Origin: Eopsaltria australis
Taxonomy: Eukaryota; Chordata; Aves; Passeriformes; Petroicidae
NCBI GenBank assembly: GCA_034509425.1
Contig: JAVTVJ010000519.1
Span: forward strand, 124,001 to 188,000
DNA: 64,000 nucleotides
Direction: 5' to 3'
Shown here: piece after piece, positions 49,405 through 60,660 of the stretch
Layout of the letters: each line of letters starts with the position of its first letter
How positions within the stretch are numbered: the stretch's first letter is position 1
Program-made: the position numbers and the translations under genes
The notes under the pieces: model-generated
Database searches by the model: none
What the model was told of the DNA's origin: nothing
The model's input: only the letters and a program-made list of their open reading frames with translations

Positions 49405-51282
49405 GGAGATGCTCAAAGACCCTTCTCAGGGTCCTGAGTTGCCCCAGCAGGAGCAGCCATCCTCTAAAACCATGCACAGCCTGCCCAGCCCATCACTCAC
49501 ATCCTTCCTAACATGCCCAAGTTTTCCCAATATCCCAGTTGCTCCAGGCCATTCTGTGCTGGTGGTAAAAATTACAATCACAGAGAGGGACTTTTGTGTG
49601 TTACCCTCAGCTCACAATCACCAGCAGATTATTTAATTGCATGGGAAAATGTTCTCTTTAATCTTTCAGAATTAGTCATCTCTTCCTCAGTCATCTCTCT
49701 ATATTTTTGGTTAGAGAGACTGAAAATCTTAATATATCAGTGACATTTATAGCACATGTTAATATTATAAAACGTCAGAGCTCTATTTGCAGAAATGAAT
49801 ACTGATGTGATGGCAGTGTTTTATTATGTCAATGACTTTTATTATAAATATGATAAAACAGTGTCATCTTTTCTTTTTTTTTTCTTCCCCAAATAAAAAA
49901 TAAAACCACCTAATAATTTATCCCAAGGTTACCACTGTGCTACCTGGTTAATTTATTCAATAGCAGTGCTAAAAAACATACACCCTGCAATGGATTTTCA
50001 CATTGTGTGGTCATTTGATGGATGTTCTCATTGACCTGAAGGTTTGTTTAGGATTAGAGTGTGAAAACATGCACAGGAACAGGGCTCACACAGCAGCTTC
50101 CTGGGGACACAAAGGCAGCAGATGAAACCTACTTTTGAGGGGATAATTAATCATTATCAGAGAGTGGAATGTGGCTGGGTGTGATGGAATCTCCACTGCT
50201 CTCTCCAGGACTGCTGAAATTGCCTCAGTCTCACCTGCCCTGTCTGCAGATGAGGATCTTGAGAGGGTTCCCTGTTCTAGGCTCCCCTGGCCCTCAGGTT
50301 CATCTTGAATGAGCCCATTTTACGGGCTATGATCCCATCTCAGTAATTAATCTTCATTACTACAGCTAGTAGTTACTGTGGTGAGGAAATTGAACTGGTC
50401 ACAGTTGGTAGTAGCACTTCCAGCCCCAAAAACTGGCAAATTCACAAAAAATTAAGAGTCCATTATGAGGAAAATGATATTTTATGCAAAAGATTAGTAA
50501 ATAAGGAGAGTTTCTATAAATTTCTGCTCTGTCTCTGTTTAAATTCCCTTACTTACCTTTGAAAATTGTGTGCCTGTAAGAATCATCTTTAAAAGCAATA
50601 AAACATTAATGCATTTAAGGGACAGAATGGGAAAGCTTGATTTGATTCATGCAAAGTAACATGACTGCAAGGGCTGGGGTTTTTCAGAATAACGAGGAAT
50701 ATCATGGAATTCCCTCCAAAGTTAGGAGCAGCCACAGTAATGAAGAGGCACATCCTTGCTCTCTGAGCTGACACACAGCACAATGAGGGATCTGTTCCCT
50801 GGGGAGAGGCACAGGGAGCGTGGAGATTGCAGCGTTGAGATGCTGTTGCTATGGTTAGTGGTGTGCAAGACTCCAGGATTTATATTTCTTTTAATTTAAA
50901 CTTTTTTTTTCCCCCCTCCTCCCCCTCCTCTTCTGTCCCTGTGCAATGGGAAACCCAAGATTCCAGTCCTTGTATAAAGACATCTGTTTTGTTTGGTGGC
51001 TGGGAGGAGGTCAGGAAGAGGCTCTTGGAGATGCCTGTCATGCAGTAGTAGATAATAAATCCAGAGGGAAATTTAATTAGTGGGTGTTTTTAATAGCAGG
51101 CATCTCAAATGCCTGGTGAGATGCCCAGTCTGGTTTTTCAGAGCTCTCTGGCACTGAGACCTGGCAGAGTCTCTGCTGAGGAGGGCGTGGGCAGAGGGGT
51201 CTGGGGTGGGCAAAGAATGCAAAGCTGGGTGGCCAAAGTGAGAGCCTTTGGAGATAGCACCAAAATATCATCCATGCATTTC

Positions 51283-51322
51283 ATGGGATGAAATGAGCAT
51301 CACAGGGAATCTCTGAAAAGCT
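51283..51322 (+). repeat. Short dispersed repeat, copy 1
   Basis: ATGGGATGAAATGAGCATCA continuing into CAGGGAATCTCTGAAAAGCT. It matches the sequence at 53060-53100 with a few differences and a one-base length change. Origin unknown. Confidence 0.7.
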
Positions 51323-53059
51323 GAACAGCAGCACTGGGCAGGGAAGCTCCTTCAGCTGCTCCTTGGGTGAAAAACCCCACAAACTGCCTCTGCTCAGCTC
51401 ACTGATGGGATGCTTTGTGGGAAGAGAAATTCCTGCTGCTGTCCAGAGCAGAGAGCTCCCAAAGGGGCAGGTGAGGAGTGACCATCCCTTGGGACAGTGC
51501 CTTGGGACAGGGTGGGCTCTGTCCTGGCTGGGCAGGACCCTCCTGCCCATGCAGGAGGAGGATTCCTGCAATGCTGCCTGGCTCATTGGGCTGTGTCCTG
51601 TTAGTGGTGGTTCATGGAGGCTCCCTGAGGACTCCAGCCTGAGGCAGCACAGCCAGAGAGGGCTTCTCCCTCTCACGAGTGACTGGAGACAGAGCAGAAG
51701 CTCCAAAAGAAAAGACTGCAATTTCTCTTTTAAATGTTCCAGTGGGCTCTTGAGAAGGTTCTCAGACACCTGGAAGGTGATGAGCTCACTCATTCCTAGC
51801 AGTGCCCAGCTGCTCCCAGCAGCAAGAGGATGCAAAGCTCCCTGTGGCTGTAAAGCAGGACATGGTAACCAGCTCATTTCATTGCTTAATTTCTTTCATA
51901 AGGAGGGACAGGGGATATAACCCTTCCTTCCCTGGATTGGAAATGGCTGTGGGTAAACTCAAAGTAAGGAAGCTGTGACAAGTTACATACCCCTGGATGA
52001 AATGCCCTGATGAAGGAGCATAAATCATGGTTTATTCAGAATATATCCAAATTAAACCTTTAGAAAAACCCTAATGTCCTTCCATTTCTCCTGCTCTCAG
52101 ACAAGCTGCTCCCAGTATGACACTGATCTGAATTAATTGCTTTCACTGCAGACTTTCCTAAGGGTCTTTTATTGGCATTTAAATGGGGTCTATAGAAACA
52201 CCCTTCTGTCCAGCAGCCTTTGCACTCAGGAGTTTAAAGACAGTCAGGAAATAAGGCTGGAAACGAGGTCTCCTGAGGCATTTGTAGACTTTGAAGTCCC
52301 CAAGCCCACTGTCACTTGGGCTGCTGAGATCTGCTTACAGATCTGGCTGCAGATGTGCTGCTGTTCATGGAGCCCAGCTAGAACTGGTATTGATGCAATC
52401 CAGTGGGAGAAAGGGGGAGAATCTATAAATATTTTTTGTAGAATTATATCTATCAATACACCTATATATCTGTGTATACCTACCCAGATATCTGACAGCG
52501 TGTTTCCCTGCAATCCTCCTCTGGACTCCTGCTGATTTTGGCAGTGCTGAAGTGCTCACCCTCCCTGTCCAGCTGGTCCTGGTGTTCACCAGGGGATTCC
52601 AGTCATGACCTCACTGGGGCTGGGGTTTGTTTACATTTCTCTTCCAAGTGAGGTTTTACACCTCCCATTCCCCCTAATCTCACGCTTCAGGAGTTGGCCA
52701 CTGGGAGAGACATCGTGTGAGGGAAGAAATTCCCTGATGTATGTGCTGGGATTTCAAAATACAGCACTGGAGAGCAGAGCTGAGCCTGAGGTCACCCAGG
52801 AGATGCCTTTAGTGAGCTCCAGAGAGAAAAGCGTGGCGTGATGGTGCATGTAATACCAGCAAACCAGCAGACCCTGAAGCAGGAGAGTGTCTTCAAGCTG
52901 GTATTTCTCTGGAATATAGAAAAAGCTGAGTCTGGATGGCTCAAAGGGGAAGGGCTGTGACGGGCAGCTTGTGGAGGGAGGAGCGTGGGCTGAAGGTGAA
53001 GGGCAGCCTGTGTGAGATGGCAACATGGAAGAAACCATAAAATGACAGAAAACAGAATT

Positions 53060-53100
53060 ATGGGATGAAATGAGCAGTCAGAGGGAATCTCTGAGAGGCT
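53060..53100 (+). repeat. Short dispersed repeat, copy 2
   Basis: ATGGGATGAAATGAGCAGTC continuing into AGAGGGAATCTCTGAGAGGCT. Same orientation as copy 1, about 1.8 kb away. Confidence 0.7.
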
Positions 53101-55514
53101 TTAATGCAAAGGCAAAACTGCCAAATCCATGATGTTGCTGATAAACACAAATAGGGCAGGGAAGGAGTGGGGCATCTCAGGGGCTGAGAGAAGGACTGGA
53201 AGAGAGGATTTGGAAGGAAAGAAATCTGCACAGAGATGGTTGTGGAAAGCAAAAGCACTGGCCTGAGGCAGAGAAGGATAAAGGATGTAGGACCAAAGCA
53301 CAGAGATGCAGGATTGATTTATGGAGAGAAAAGAGCCTGGGAGAGGAGGACAGCCAAGGGGAAACACTGGCATGAAGAATTCATTTGAGGGAGAAGTAAT
53401 GCCATGGACAGGGACAGCCTGCCAGATCTTGGTACTCTCTTCATTTTAGTTTGTCACTTTGCTGTAATTTCACCTCCATCTGTCCCTTCCACAACCACCT
53501 TACTGAGCTCCTTAAAGATGACTTATTAAAGGCAGGAGGAGGGGGAAGTGGAAAAAAAGAAAAGGAAAAACAATAAACACCTATTTCTTATCTAAAGGGC
53601 AAGATGTGTTTTTTATTTGGGCTTGAAAATACTTTTCAGAGCTGTGCTGGTATTTAATTTGTTTACTCCCTCTCTGGACTCTCACTTGCCCTTCTCTGCT
53701 CCTGTTGTTCACAGTTTCTCCTAAGTGGAAGCAAAGCCAGTAATGGCCAGGTTGGAGGTGAACTTTAAAACCCACAATTTCTGAGCAGCTTCAGAAGGAA
53801 ACAAATGGAAGCTGCTGGGGCATAATTTAGGAAATGGCTGGAGATGGATGTGCATTTGGACCTGAAACAAGAACAGGGAGACCATGAACTTTGGTATAGC
53901 AGGAGGATTTTCTGCTACTTTGAAGAAGCCAGGAGTGCTGTGTCAGGGACAAAAAAAGGATGTTAACAACACCTCCAGATGTGTGATGGAGCCCAGGTGA
54001 AAGTGGCCTTCCCCTTCCTGGAGATGTGACCTGGGCACTGTGGTGGCAGCGTGTGGCAATGATGACAGCTTTATGAGCACACCTGTAATGGTGAGGCTGA
54101 GCTCCTGGGTGGCTCCAAATGGGAGTTTTAAATGCCATGGAACCAGCTGTGCAGTATTTTGTGTTTCACGAGAGCAGCAGTGAGAAGGTCTGTGCCCATT
54201 CCCAATGTCAGGATGTGCATGTGAACGTGGATGTGTGTGCTCTGAGCTGGAAGGGCTGCAGTGCTCTCAAGCTCTCCCTGCTTACCCAGGGACAGGAAAC
54301 TCCAGGTCTGATCTGAAGGGAAAAGGAGCTGGAAACACAATGTCCTTTGAAAAGAGGAGCATCATTCCTGCTGGTCTTGTCCACAGAGATGGGGATCTGA
54401 CAGAAAACTCTGCCTTATCCACGCCTTGCAGCAGGGATGTCTACAGAGCAGCCAGAGCAGCAGCATCATCTCTTTCACTTTGGGCTCACTCAGCCTTTTC
54501 CTGGCACTCCAGGGGTCCTGTTCCTATTAACAGAATTGGCAAACACTTTGTTCAAATATTAGCAGTGGCAGCAAAGCCATTGTGTGGGACAAGGCAAGGC
54601 AAGCAGTGCCTTCACTCACAACTCTCAGACCTGGGTGCTGCTGCCAGGCCTGTCAGGTGCTGAATGTGATCCAGAAACGCTGTCCAGCTCAGAGGCCGCC
54701 TGAGCTGCTCCAATTTTAGCCATTATTAATTTGATGGAGATAAAACTACATTTAAAGGCCACTTTCTGCAACTGAAAGCGAGTGAGAAAGCATTTGGCAT
54801 GACATTCATCTGCCTCAGGGTGCAGGGAGTGGGTGAGGCAGGGCTGTGTGGGAGCAGGGCTGAAGGAGCCTTCCCATGGATTTGCTGCATCCAACACTCC
54901 CCTGACTCCAGAGTGTCATCCCAGGAAGAGGAAAAGCAGGAGAGTTGCATAAAGCTGGAGAAAGGTTTGAATCAGCAGCTTCCCCCACACAGGAAAATGT
55001 CCTGGTGGCTTTGCTGCTGCACCATGGTTATGTAAGGCACGAGTAAGGAGGGTTTGCAGGTTGAATTTGGAGGTCCTATTTGTTGAATAGGACTTAATGG
55101 GAAATGTTTATAGGAGTGAGCCAAATCCCACAACCCCACTGGAATCAATGGCATTTTATGCCAGGTATGAACAGGGTCAATATTTTTATGACGATGCCTT
55201 CACTGATATATTGTTTGCCCTAAAAGAATGGAATGAAAGTGATCATAAAACTCAGGTTATGCTTAAGCATCCAGACATGTGAATAATGCTGTTCCTATAT
55301 GACAATAAAAAGGATGGAGGGAAGATCTTTTAAATTCTTTATTGATGAATTTAATGTAGCAGCTAACACCAAGTCAATGACACAATGAAGGGACTGAAGT
55401 TGCCAGGTCCACATCCACGATCTGGGCCAGTCCAGTTCTTGAGGGTGATAATTTGGGTCATTAACAATTCATCTCCTTGCTGAGGCTGTGAAAAGAAGTG
55501 CCAATATGATCATC

Positions 55515-55586
55515 CATGGCAAGGGGGGTTGGAATTAGATGATCTTTAAAGTCCCTTCAAGCCCAAACTGTTCTGTGATCACAGAG
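55515..55586 (+). mobile_element. CR1 LINE 3'-tail fragment
   Basis: About 70 bp match the extreme 3' end of CR1 in sense orientation: ATGGCAAGGGGGGTTGGAAT, TAGATGATCTTTAAAGTCCC, TTCAAGCCCAAACTGTTCTG then TGATC. The end matches the ATTCTATGAT-type 3' terminus. Heavily 5'-truncated. Confidence 0.8.
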
Positions 55587-57865
55587 ATCTCCAGGTTGCT
55601 TTCATGTGAATCAGAGTTGCAGTGAGAGCAAACTGGAGTGTCCATGGCACTGAGATTAATGGGAATGTATTTCCATATCACTGCCCTGCACACTGCAACC
55701 CCAGACACCTCCTCCTTCATCCCCCTGCCCAATGCTCCCAGCTTGCTTTGATTTTTCAGATAAATCCCCAGTTTTTAGCAATGTTTATTAAAGATTTTTT
55801 TCCCTCTTTTTGGTCAGGAAAGCATGCACTGCTTTTTTTTTTTTCTGTATATGCAGCTGGAAAAAAACCAAACCCACATCTCCCCACCACCACAATCCCA
55901 GCATATCCTAAAGATTTAAAATAGACAAGACACATAAATGAGAATTCAAAACACGCATGTAAAAACCTAATGCATTTTTTAGCCATTCTCATGCTGTTTG
56001 AGCACGGAAAGCTGGGCACACTCTGGCTACAGCTGACATCTCTCCTGCTATAACTCTGCTGGAGCTGAGATGAGCTACATCAGCAGACAATTTGGCCCAT
56101 CATTTTTCTCATGACCAGCAATTTAAAGCATCATCTCTGAAGGCAGTGGGAGTTTGACCACTGTTCCCTCTGCTCCTTCCCTGTGGGCTGCTTGGAGCCT
56201 TGGCAATAGAATCCCTGGAGACGGATTGTCCCTGCTCCTTGTCAAACCACCCAGAGCACACCTCCCAAACCCCTGGCACTGAAAGACAATCCACCCAAAA
56301 TTGCCTACTGAAAGAAAATCCACCCAAAATTTCTACTGAAAGAAAATCCTCCCAAAATTGTCTTTGCTTCAGGTGTGTCACATCCCTCCTCTTCTCTGGG
56401 TAAACTGAGCCATGGGGGGAGCACCTGCACACAAAAATGTCAGTAATAACAATACAAATTTCAACCCCATATCCTGCTCACTGAAATAATTTTCTCCTTA
56501 AACTCAACCTTATGCTTTAGGTGGGAGCCTGTCTTTAAATGAGAAAGAAGCAAAAGCTGTGGTTTCAGCAGTCTTGCTGTTAGGATTGAAAACCCTGGAG
56601 CTTCTGGCACATTGTTGTGTTCATTTAAAGTTTGTTAAAATTGATGGGGAAAAAATAAGAAAACAAAAATCATTACAGGAAGATTTTTATTTCAATATGC
56701 ATAAACTCCAAGAGATTGATGAAGTGATTTTATTTTTTTTTTCAACACAAACGTTCTGTTAATGAAGTATTTTGCTGTTTATTTACCTTTACAAATACCC
56801 AAGGACAGCTTCACAGCAGGGTTTATATTACTCCCTAGGAAGAAGAAAGCTTGTGGGTCTAGGGAAATACTGTTATTTAACATTTATACCAGACCACAGG
56901 CCTGATTCACATGCTGAATTTTGCCCCACTGAAATATTTCAATGTATCCATAAGATTGATGGCAGAAATAGTTGAACAGAAATGCGATTTTGCTGCAAGA
57001 AAAAAAAAAAAGGATAGTTTGAAAATGCCAAAAAAGATTATTTTAAGTAAAAATCCTCCAAGTATGTCATTCTGCCTCATGATAATGATATTTTGGGGCA
57101 CATAATTCTCTCCCACGGTCTTCAGAATAGGGCTTGTACCTGCCTACTTCAAAGGAAGTGTTGAAGCAATTTCTGTGACTCTGGTATTTTTCAGCTGATT
57201 TTTTTTTTAATTTTGATTTGAAACCAACTACCACTTTGCAAATATTTTGATGGAAAATCCCTAGCAATTTCCCACAATTCAATGAACTCAATTAGATTCC
57301 TTGCACGGTCTAAATTCCGTGAAAACCAGCATCCAGAATCTGTCTCCAGGGGAAATATGCACACATTTTTATTGGGTTTATTACATCTGGATCTCCCTTG
57401 GTCACGGCCCCTCTGATTTGTGCTGTTCCCACAGATGGTTGAGCTTTATTAAAATTTTGCTTGCTCCTCCTTTGGGTGTCCTGTTGCATCCTGCAGACTG
57501 TGAGCTGGAGAGGTGCAGGGAGGAAGAGGAAGGATGGATTTTGAGGAGCATCATTTCAGACCCATGTCAGAATCCTGGCACCACTCAGCCCTAAAAAGGC
57601 TTTTGTCTCCCGTTTCCCCATCCCTGGGCCACTGTTGTGCACCCATGATCATTCCTAGCATGTTGCCACTCTTTTTTTCCAGCCTGGATTTGCTGATATT
57701 CCTGTGGCAAACACAGAAACAAAAAATCAGATGCATCTGCAGATCTTGGAAAATCTGAGATGCTTCCAACAGGCTCCTTTTATTTTTTGGCACCAGAAGC
57801 CAACTAACCATGAAATAGCTGCTTCAGCCACAGGAAACTGAATACATCTCACTCCCTATTTCCCT
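55587..57865. other. Unique noncoding, AT-rich
   Basis: No gene is recognised. Small features are a T-run at 55833-55844, the 28-bp triple repeat at 56279-56363, a T-run near 56732-56742, and an A-run near 57000-57011. Confidence 0.5.
56279..56363 (+). repeat. 28-bp tandem repeat x3
   Basis: Three head-to-tail copies of a 28-29-bp unit: 56279-56307, 56308-56335 and 56336-56363. Each begins CTGAAAGAMAATCC and continues MMCCCAAAATT (M marks variable positions). The copies differ at a few sites, so the array is not brand new. Confidence 0.9.
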
Positions 57866-58571
57866 CTCTCCATGGTTCTATTTCACGTTGAGTTTTGATG
57901 AGCCTTACAGATACTTGCCCTTGGATGATCCAAAGTTTATGAAATATCAATGAGATCCTCAAAGTAGTGGTAGGATAATGCTTGGTGGGGAAAGCCAAGC
58001 AGGAGACAATAGAAAGGAAAGTGGAAGGGGGAAAAAAGAGGAAATAGGAAAAGAGGGGACAGGAAAAAAAATAAAGTGATGCAAAAATGAAAATAGGGGA
58101 AAGGCTAAAAGGACAAAGTGAAGGTGCAAGAGGCAGAATGGAGAAGATGAATGTGTGGGCTGAGGGAAGTCAAAGGAAGGGGAAAGCTGAGTAAGGAGTG
58201 ATGAAAGAACTCCAGAGCTCTATTCCGTCTCTGTGGTTCTATTTCACGTTGAGTTTTGATGAGCCTTACAGATACGTGCCCTTGGATGATCCAAAGTTTA
58301 TAAAATAACAATGAGATCCTCAAAGAAGCAGTAGGATGATGTTTGCTAGGGAAAACCAAGCAGGAGACAATATAAAGGAAATTGGGGGAAAAAAAGAGGA
58401 AATAGGAAAAGAGGGAAGGGGAAAAAATTAAATGATGCAAAAATGAGAATAGGGGAAAGAATAAAAGGAGAATGTGAAGGTGGAAGAAGGAGAATGGAGA
58501 TGAATGAGTGGGCTGAGGGAAGGCAAAGGAAGGGGAAAGCTGAGTAAGGAGTGATGAAAGAGCTCCAGTGA
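57866..58571 (+). repeat. Tandem segmental duplication, about 360-bp unit
   Basis: Two direct copies: about 57866-58226 and 58227-58571. Shared landmarks: GGTTCTATTTCACGTTGAG at 57874 and 58235, CCCTTGGATGATCCAAAGTT, CAAGCAGGAGACAATA, GAGGAAATAGGAAAAGAGGG, and GCTGAGTAAGGAGTGATGAA (its last part at 58198 and 58551). The offset is 361 bp at the left and 353 bp at the right, so copy 2 has lost a net 8 bp. The interior is purine-rich. A 173-codon minus-strand frame (58105-58626) is a by-product of the purine-rich composition. Confidence 0.95.
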
Positions 58572-58824
58572 TGGGTTTGCAGGTGCATCTCAGCAGGTTG
58601 CCTGTGATGGGCTCTCTCAGGGACACAGCGTGGCACCTGGGCTAATTTATAAAGGAAATGAAAAGGAAATGGACTCATTATAATGAACACCATCAATTCA
58701 CCACTTCAGACTCCACTGTTTGAACAGAGAGCATCAAACCTCTCGATTGCCATTTGTCTGTTCCATGCTCCTCTGTTGCCTGGTGGAAAGCACTGGTAAG
58801 CACAGATGCCCCCAAAAGGCTGCA
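58572..58824. other. Unique noncoding sequence
   Basis: No gene or repeat is recognised in this short interval after the tandem duplication. Confidence 0.5.
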
Positions 58825-58985
58825 CAGCCACTAATTAGCATATATATTGTTTGTCCTGGTACAAATTTATAGCAAACAGCAATATTTTACACTCCAGTAA
58901 AGTTAATAAATGAGGATTTAGGCTATAAAAATTTCATGTTCTTTTGTGCAAAGGTCAATTATAAATAGTTAAGCTCAGCTTCATC
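58825..58985. other. Candidate conserved noncoding element
   Basis: Complex AT-rich block: CACTAATTAGCATATATATTG, GTACAAATTTATAGC, AACAGCAATATTTTACACTCC, GTTAATAAATGAGG. The TAATTAGCATAT core resembles POU/homeodomain composite sites. Inference only. Confidence 0.22.
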
Positions 58986-59393
58986 CAAAAGCTCTGGGCT
59001 TCAGCAGGGGGAGAATAGAAGGTGTTTTGGTCACTCTGGTGGCAGCTGGACAAATGCCTCTGTCACAGTGCCTGAGACACCTCTCTGCAGCAGCCCACTC
59101 AGCTGTAGGGTGACTTTGGCTCTGAGGTGATGGATGTCCCATTTTAGAGGATGAAGATGCTCTGAATTGTTGAAGGCACAGCAGGATCTCACTGGGCCAG
59201 GAGAGGGGAGAATTTGATGGCTGGAGCTGTCTTCTCTGAGAAGGAGTCCTGGAGTTGGGAGAGCAGATGCATTCACTTGGCATCTCCAATGGTGCTGCAA
59301 AAAGACGAAAACACAGAAAGAAATTAAAGAATATTAAAACCCTTCTAAATTTTAGAGCTAAAAGGAAATCTGGGTTTCAAGACGTCTTTTATT
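58986..59393. other. Unique noncoding sequence
   Basis: No gene or repeat family is recognised. Minus-strand frames of 89-102 codons have no motif support. Confidence 0.5.
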
Positions 59394-59661
59394 TCATAGA
59401 ATGATGACCAGATTTTGGTTGAAAGGGATCTTAAAGTTCTATGGGTAGGGACAACTTCCACTGTCCCAGGCTGCTCCAAGCCCTGCCCAGCCTGGCCTTG
59501 GACACTGCAAGGGATCCATGGGCGGCCACAGCTTCTCTGGGAAACCTTTGCCAGGGCCCCACCACCCTCACTGGGAAGAATTTCTTCCCAATATTGAATT
59601 TAAACCTTCTCTCTGTCAGTTTAACACCGTCCCTCCTTGTCCTGTCACTCCTCCATGTCCT
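59394..59661 (-). mobile_element. CR1 LINE 3'-end copy
   Basis: Antisense CR1 3' UTR. Plus-strand landmarks in order: TTTCATAGAATGATGACC, TTGAAAGGGATCTTAAAG, CTTCCACTGTCCCAGGCTGC, TGGCCTTGGACACTGCAAGG, CCACAGCTTCTCTGGGAAAC, CCACCACCCTCACTGGGAAG, AATTTCTTCCCAATATTGAA, GTCCCTCCTTGTCCTGTCAC. The CATAGAATGAT at the left is the 3' terminal repeat. It is 5'-truncated, with no coding capacity. Confidence 0.9.
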
Positions 59662-60063
59662 ATTTTCATTATGGGAACGTGAAGGATCCACATTGTACCC
59701 AACTCTACAAATAAAGGAAGGAGAGGTGGTCTTGTTTTAAAGGACATCATCTGCATATGAGTGATGGAAGGAGATGTTGGTAGTTCTGTGCATTTTTATT
59801 AACATTATTCCTTTACACACAGTTGCAACAGTGAGGCTGTATCCCATTGTAGCAGGTCACACATGAACGTGTCCAGATAGACATCTCAAGGCTGGGGGTT
59901 TGTAAGGTATGGGATCAATGATTTATGGATTTATCTTCTTTCTAGTGCAGGAGGAGAGAAAAAAATATTGATCTTTCCTGCAACAGCCTCCTTGAGAATG
60001 GAGGCCTTAAATCAGAATTTTTTTGAGGGATCCTGGGGAAGTTGGTCTGGGAGGAGATAATTC
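59662..60063. other. Unique noncoding sequence
   Basis: No gene or repeat family is recognised between the CR1 copy and the inverted repeat at 60064-60083. Confidence 0.5.
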
Positions 60064-60083
60064 AATTGCAGGACACTGCAATT
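60064..60083. repeat. Short perfect inverted repeat
   Basis: AATTGCAG, a four-base spacer GACA, then CTGCAATT form an 8-bp perfect stem. It lies at the left edge of the LTR-like block. No function is assigned. Confidence 0.8.
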
Positions 60084-60109
60084 ACAGGGTAGCCCAGACT
60101 GAACAGAGG

Positions 60110-60660
60110 ATGCAGGAGTTAAGTTACCAAAAAGAGACTGTGAACAAGAGCATCTGAAGACTTGACACCACAGGAGGCTGGGAAGGGAGAGGGCTGGATC
60201 CCAGGTCATGGAGGAAGGAGTGTTAAGCAAACTGTCACCCAGCATTTGTCACCAGCCTTAACCTGGTAACCAGGCAACTGAGAGATGTGTGAGAAGCTCC
60301 CTGCATCATCCAGAGCCAAGGGAGGTGTTTGGAAGGGAGGAGAAAGGGCTCAGGAGCTCTGCAATTCATGGGATCAGGAGCCCATCATCTCACCACATCT
60401 GTCACTCCAAAAGGACTGCAGCCACCATTTGAGGGGACTTTTACCACCACCCTGACCAACAGGGTGTGGGGTCATGTCCTGACTCTGTCAGGTTAAGCCA
60501 GTGTTTCTGTGTTATGGCTTTTATCTTAATTTTCCTATTAAATTGTAGTTCTGACTTGGGATCTTCCACTGCTTTGCTTTCAAACTTTCCCACTCCCCTG
60601 CTTTTCCCTTGGTGAACTTGGAAGTTGTCCCTGGGAACAGAGGGCATGCAGAGTTATTAG
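60110..60660 (+). mobile_element. Candidate LTR or retroelement fragment
   Basis: The right part reads GGTTAAGCCAGTGTTTCTG, TTTTATCTTAATTTTCCTAT, then TAAATTGTAGTTCTGACTTG and GGAAGTTGTCCCTGGGAACA. An ATTAAA signal near 60538-60543 followed by this type of downstream sequence is like the R/U5 region of songbird ERV LTRs as I remember them. The left part (CCACCACCCTGACCAACAGG) also feels repeat-derived. Ends and family are not resolved. Confidence 0.35.

Larger units (their letters stand above)
49405..55514. other. Mostly unique noncoding sequence
   Basis: No gene is recognised. Sub-regions: AT-rich at 49640-50000, a pyrimidine-rich run at 50900-50937, a GC-richer section at 51300-51880 where frames of 198 (minus) and 185 (plus) codons overlap on opposite strands, and TA-rich sequence at 52425-52490. 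A 40-bp sequence at 51283-51322 recurs at 53060-53100. Confidence 0.45.

Noticed and set aside
51281..51920. 198- and 185-codon frames on opposite strands
   Set aside because: Overlapping open frames on both strands in GC-rich DNA point to composition, not coding. Neither shows a familiar protein.
56279..56363. CRISPR-like array
   Set aside because: Three directly abutting copies without spacers, in vertebrate DNA, are a minisatellite.
58105..58626. 173-codon minus-strand frame
   Set aside because: It crosses the purine-rich tandem duplication and reads as Phe/Leu/Ser low-complexity.
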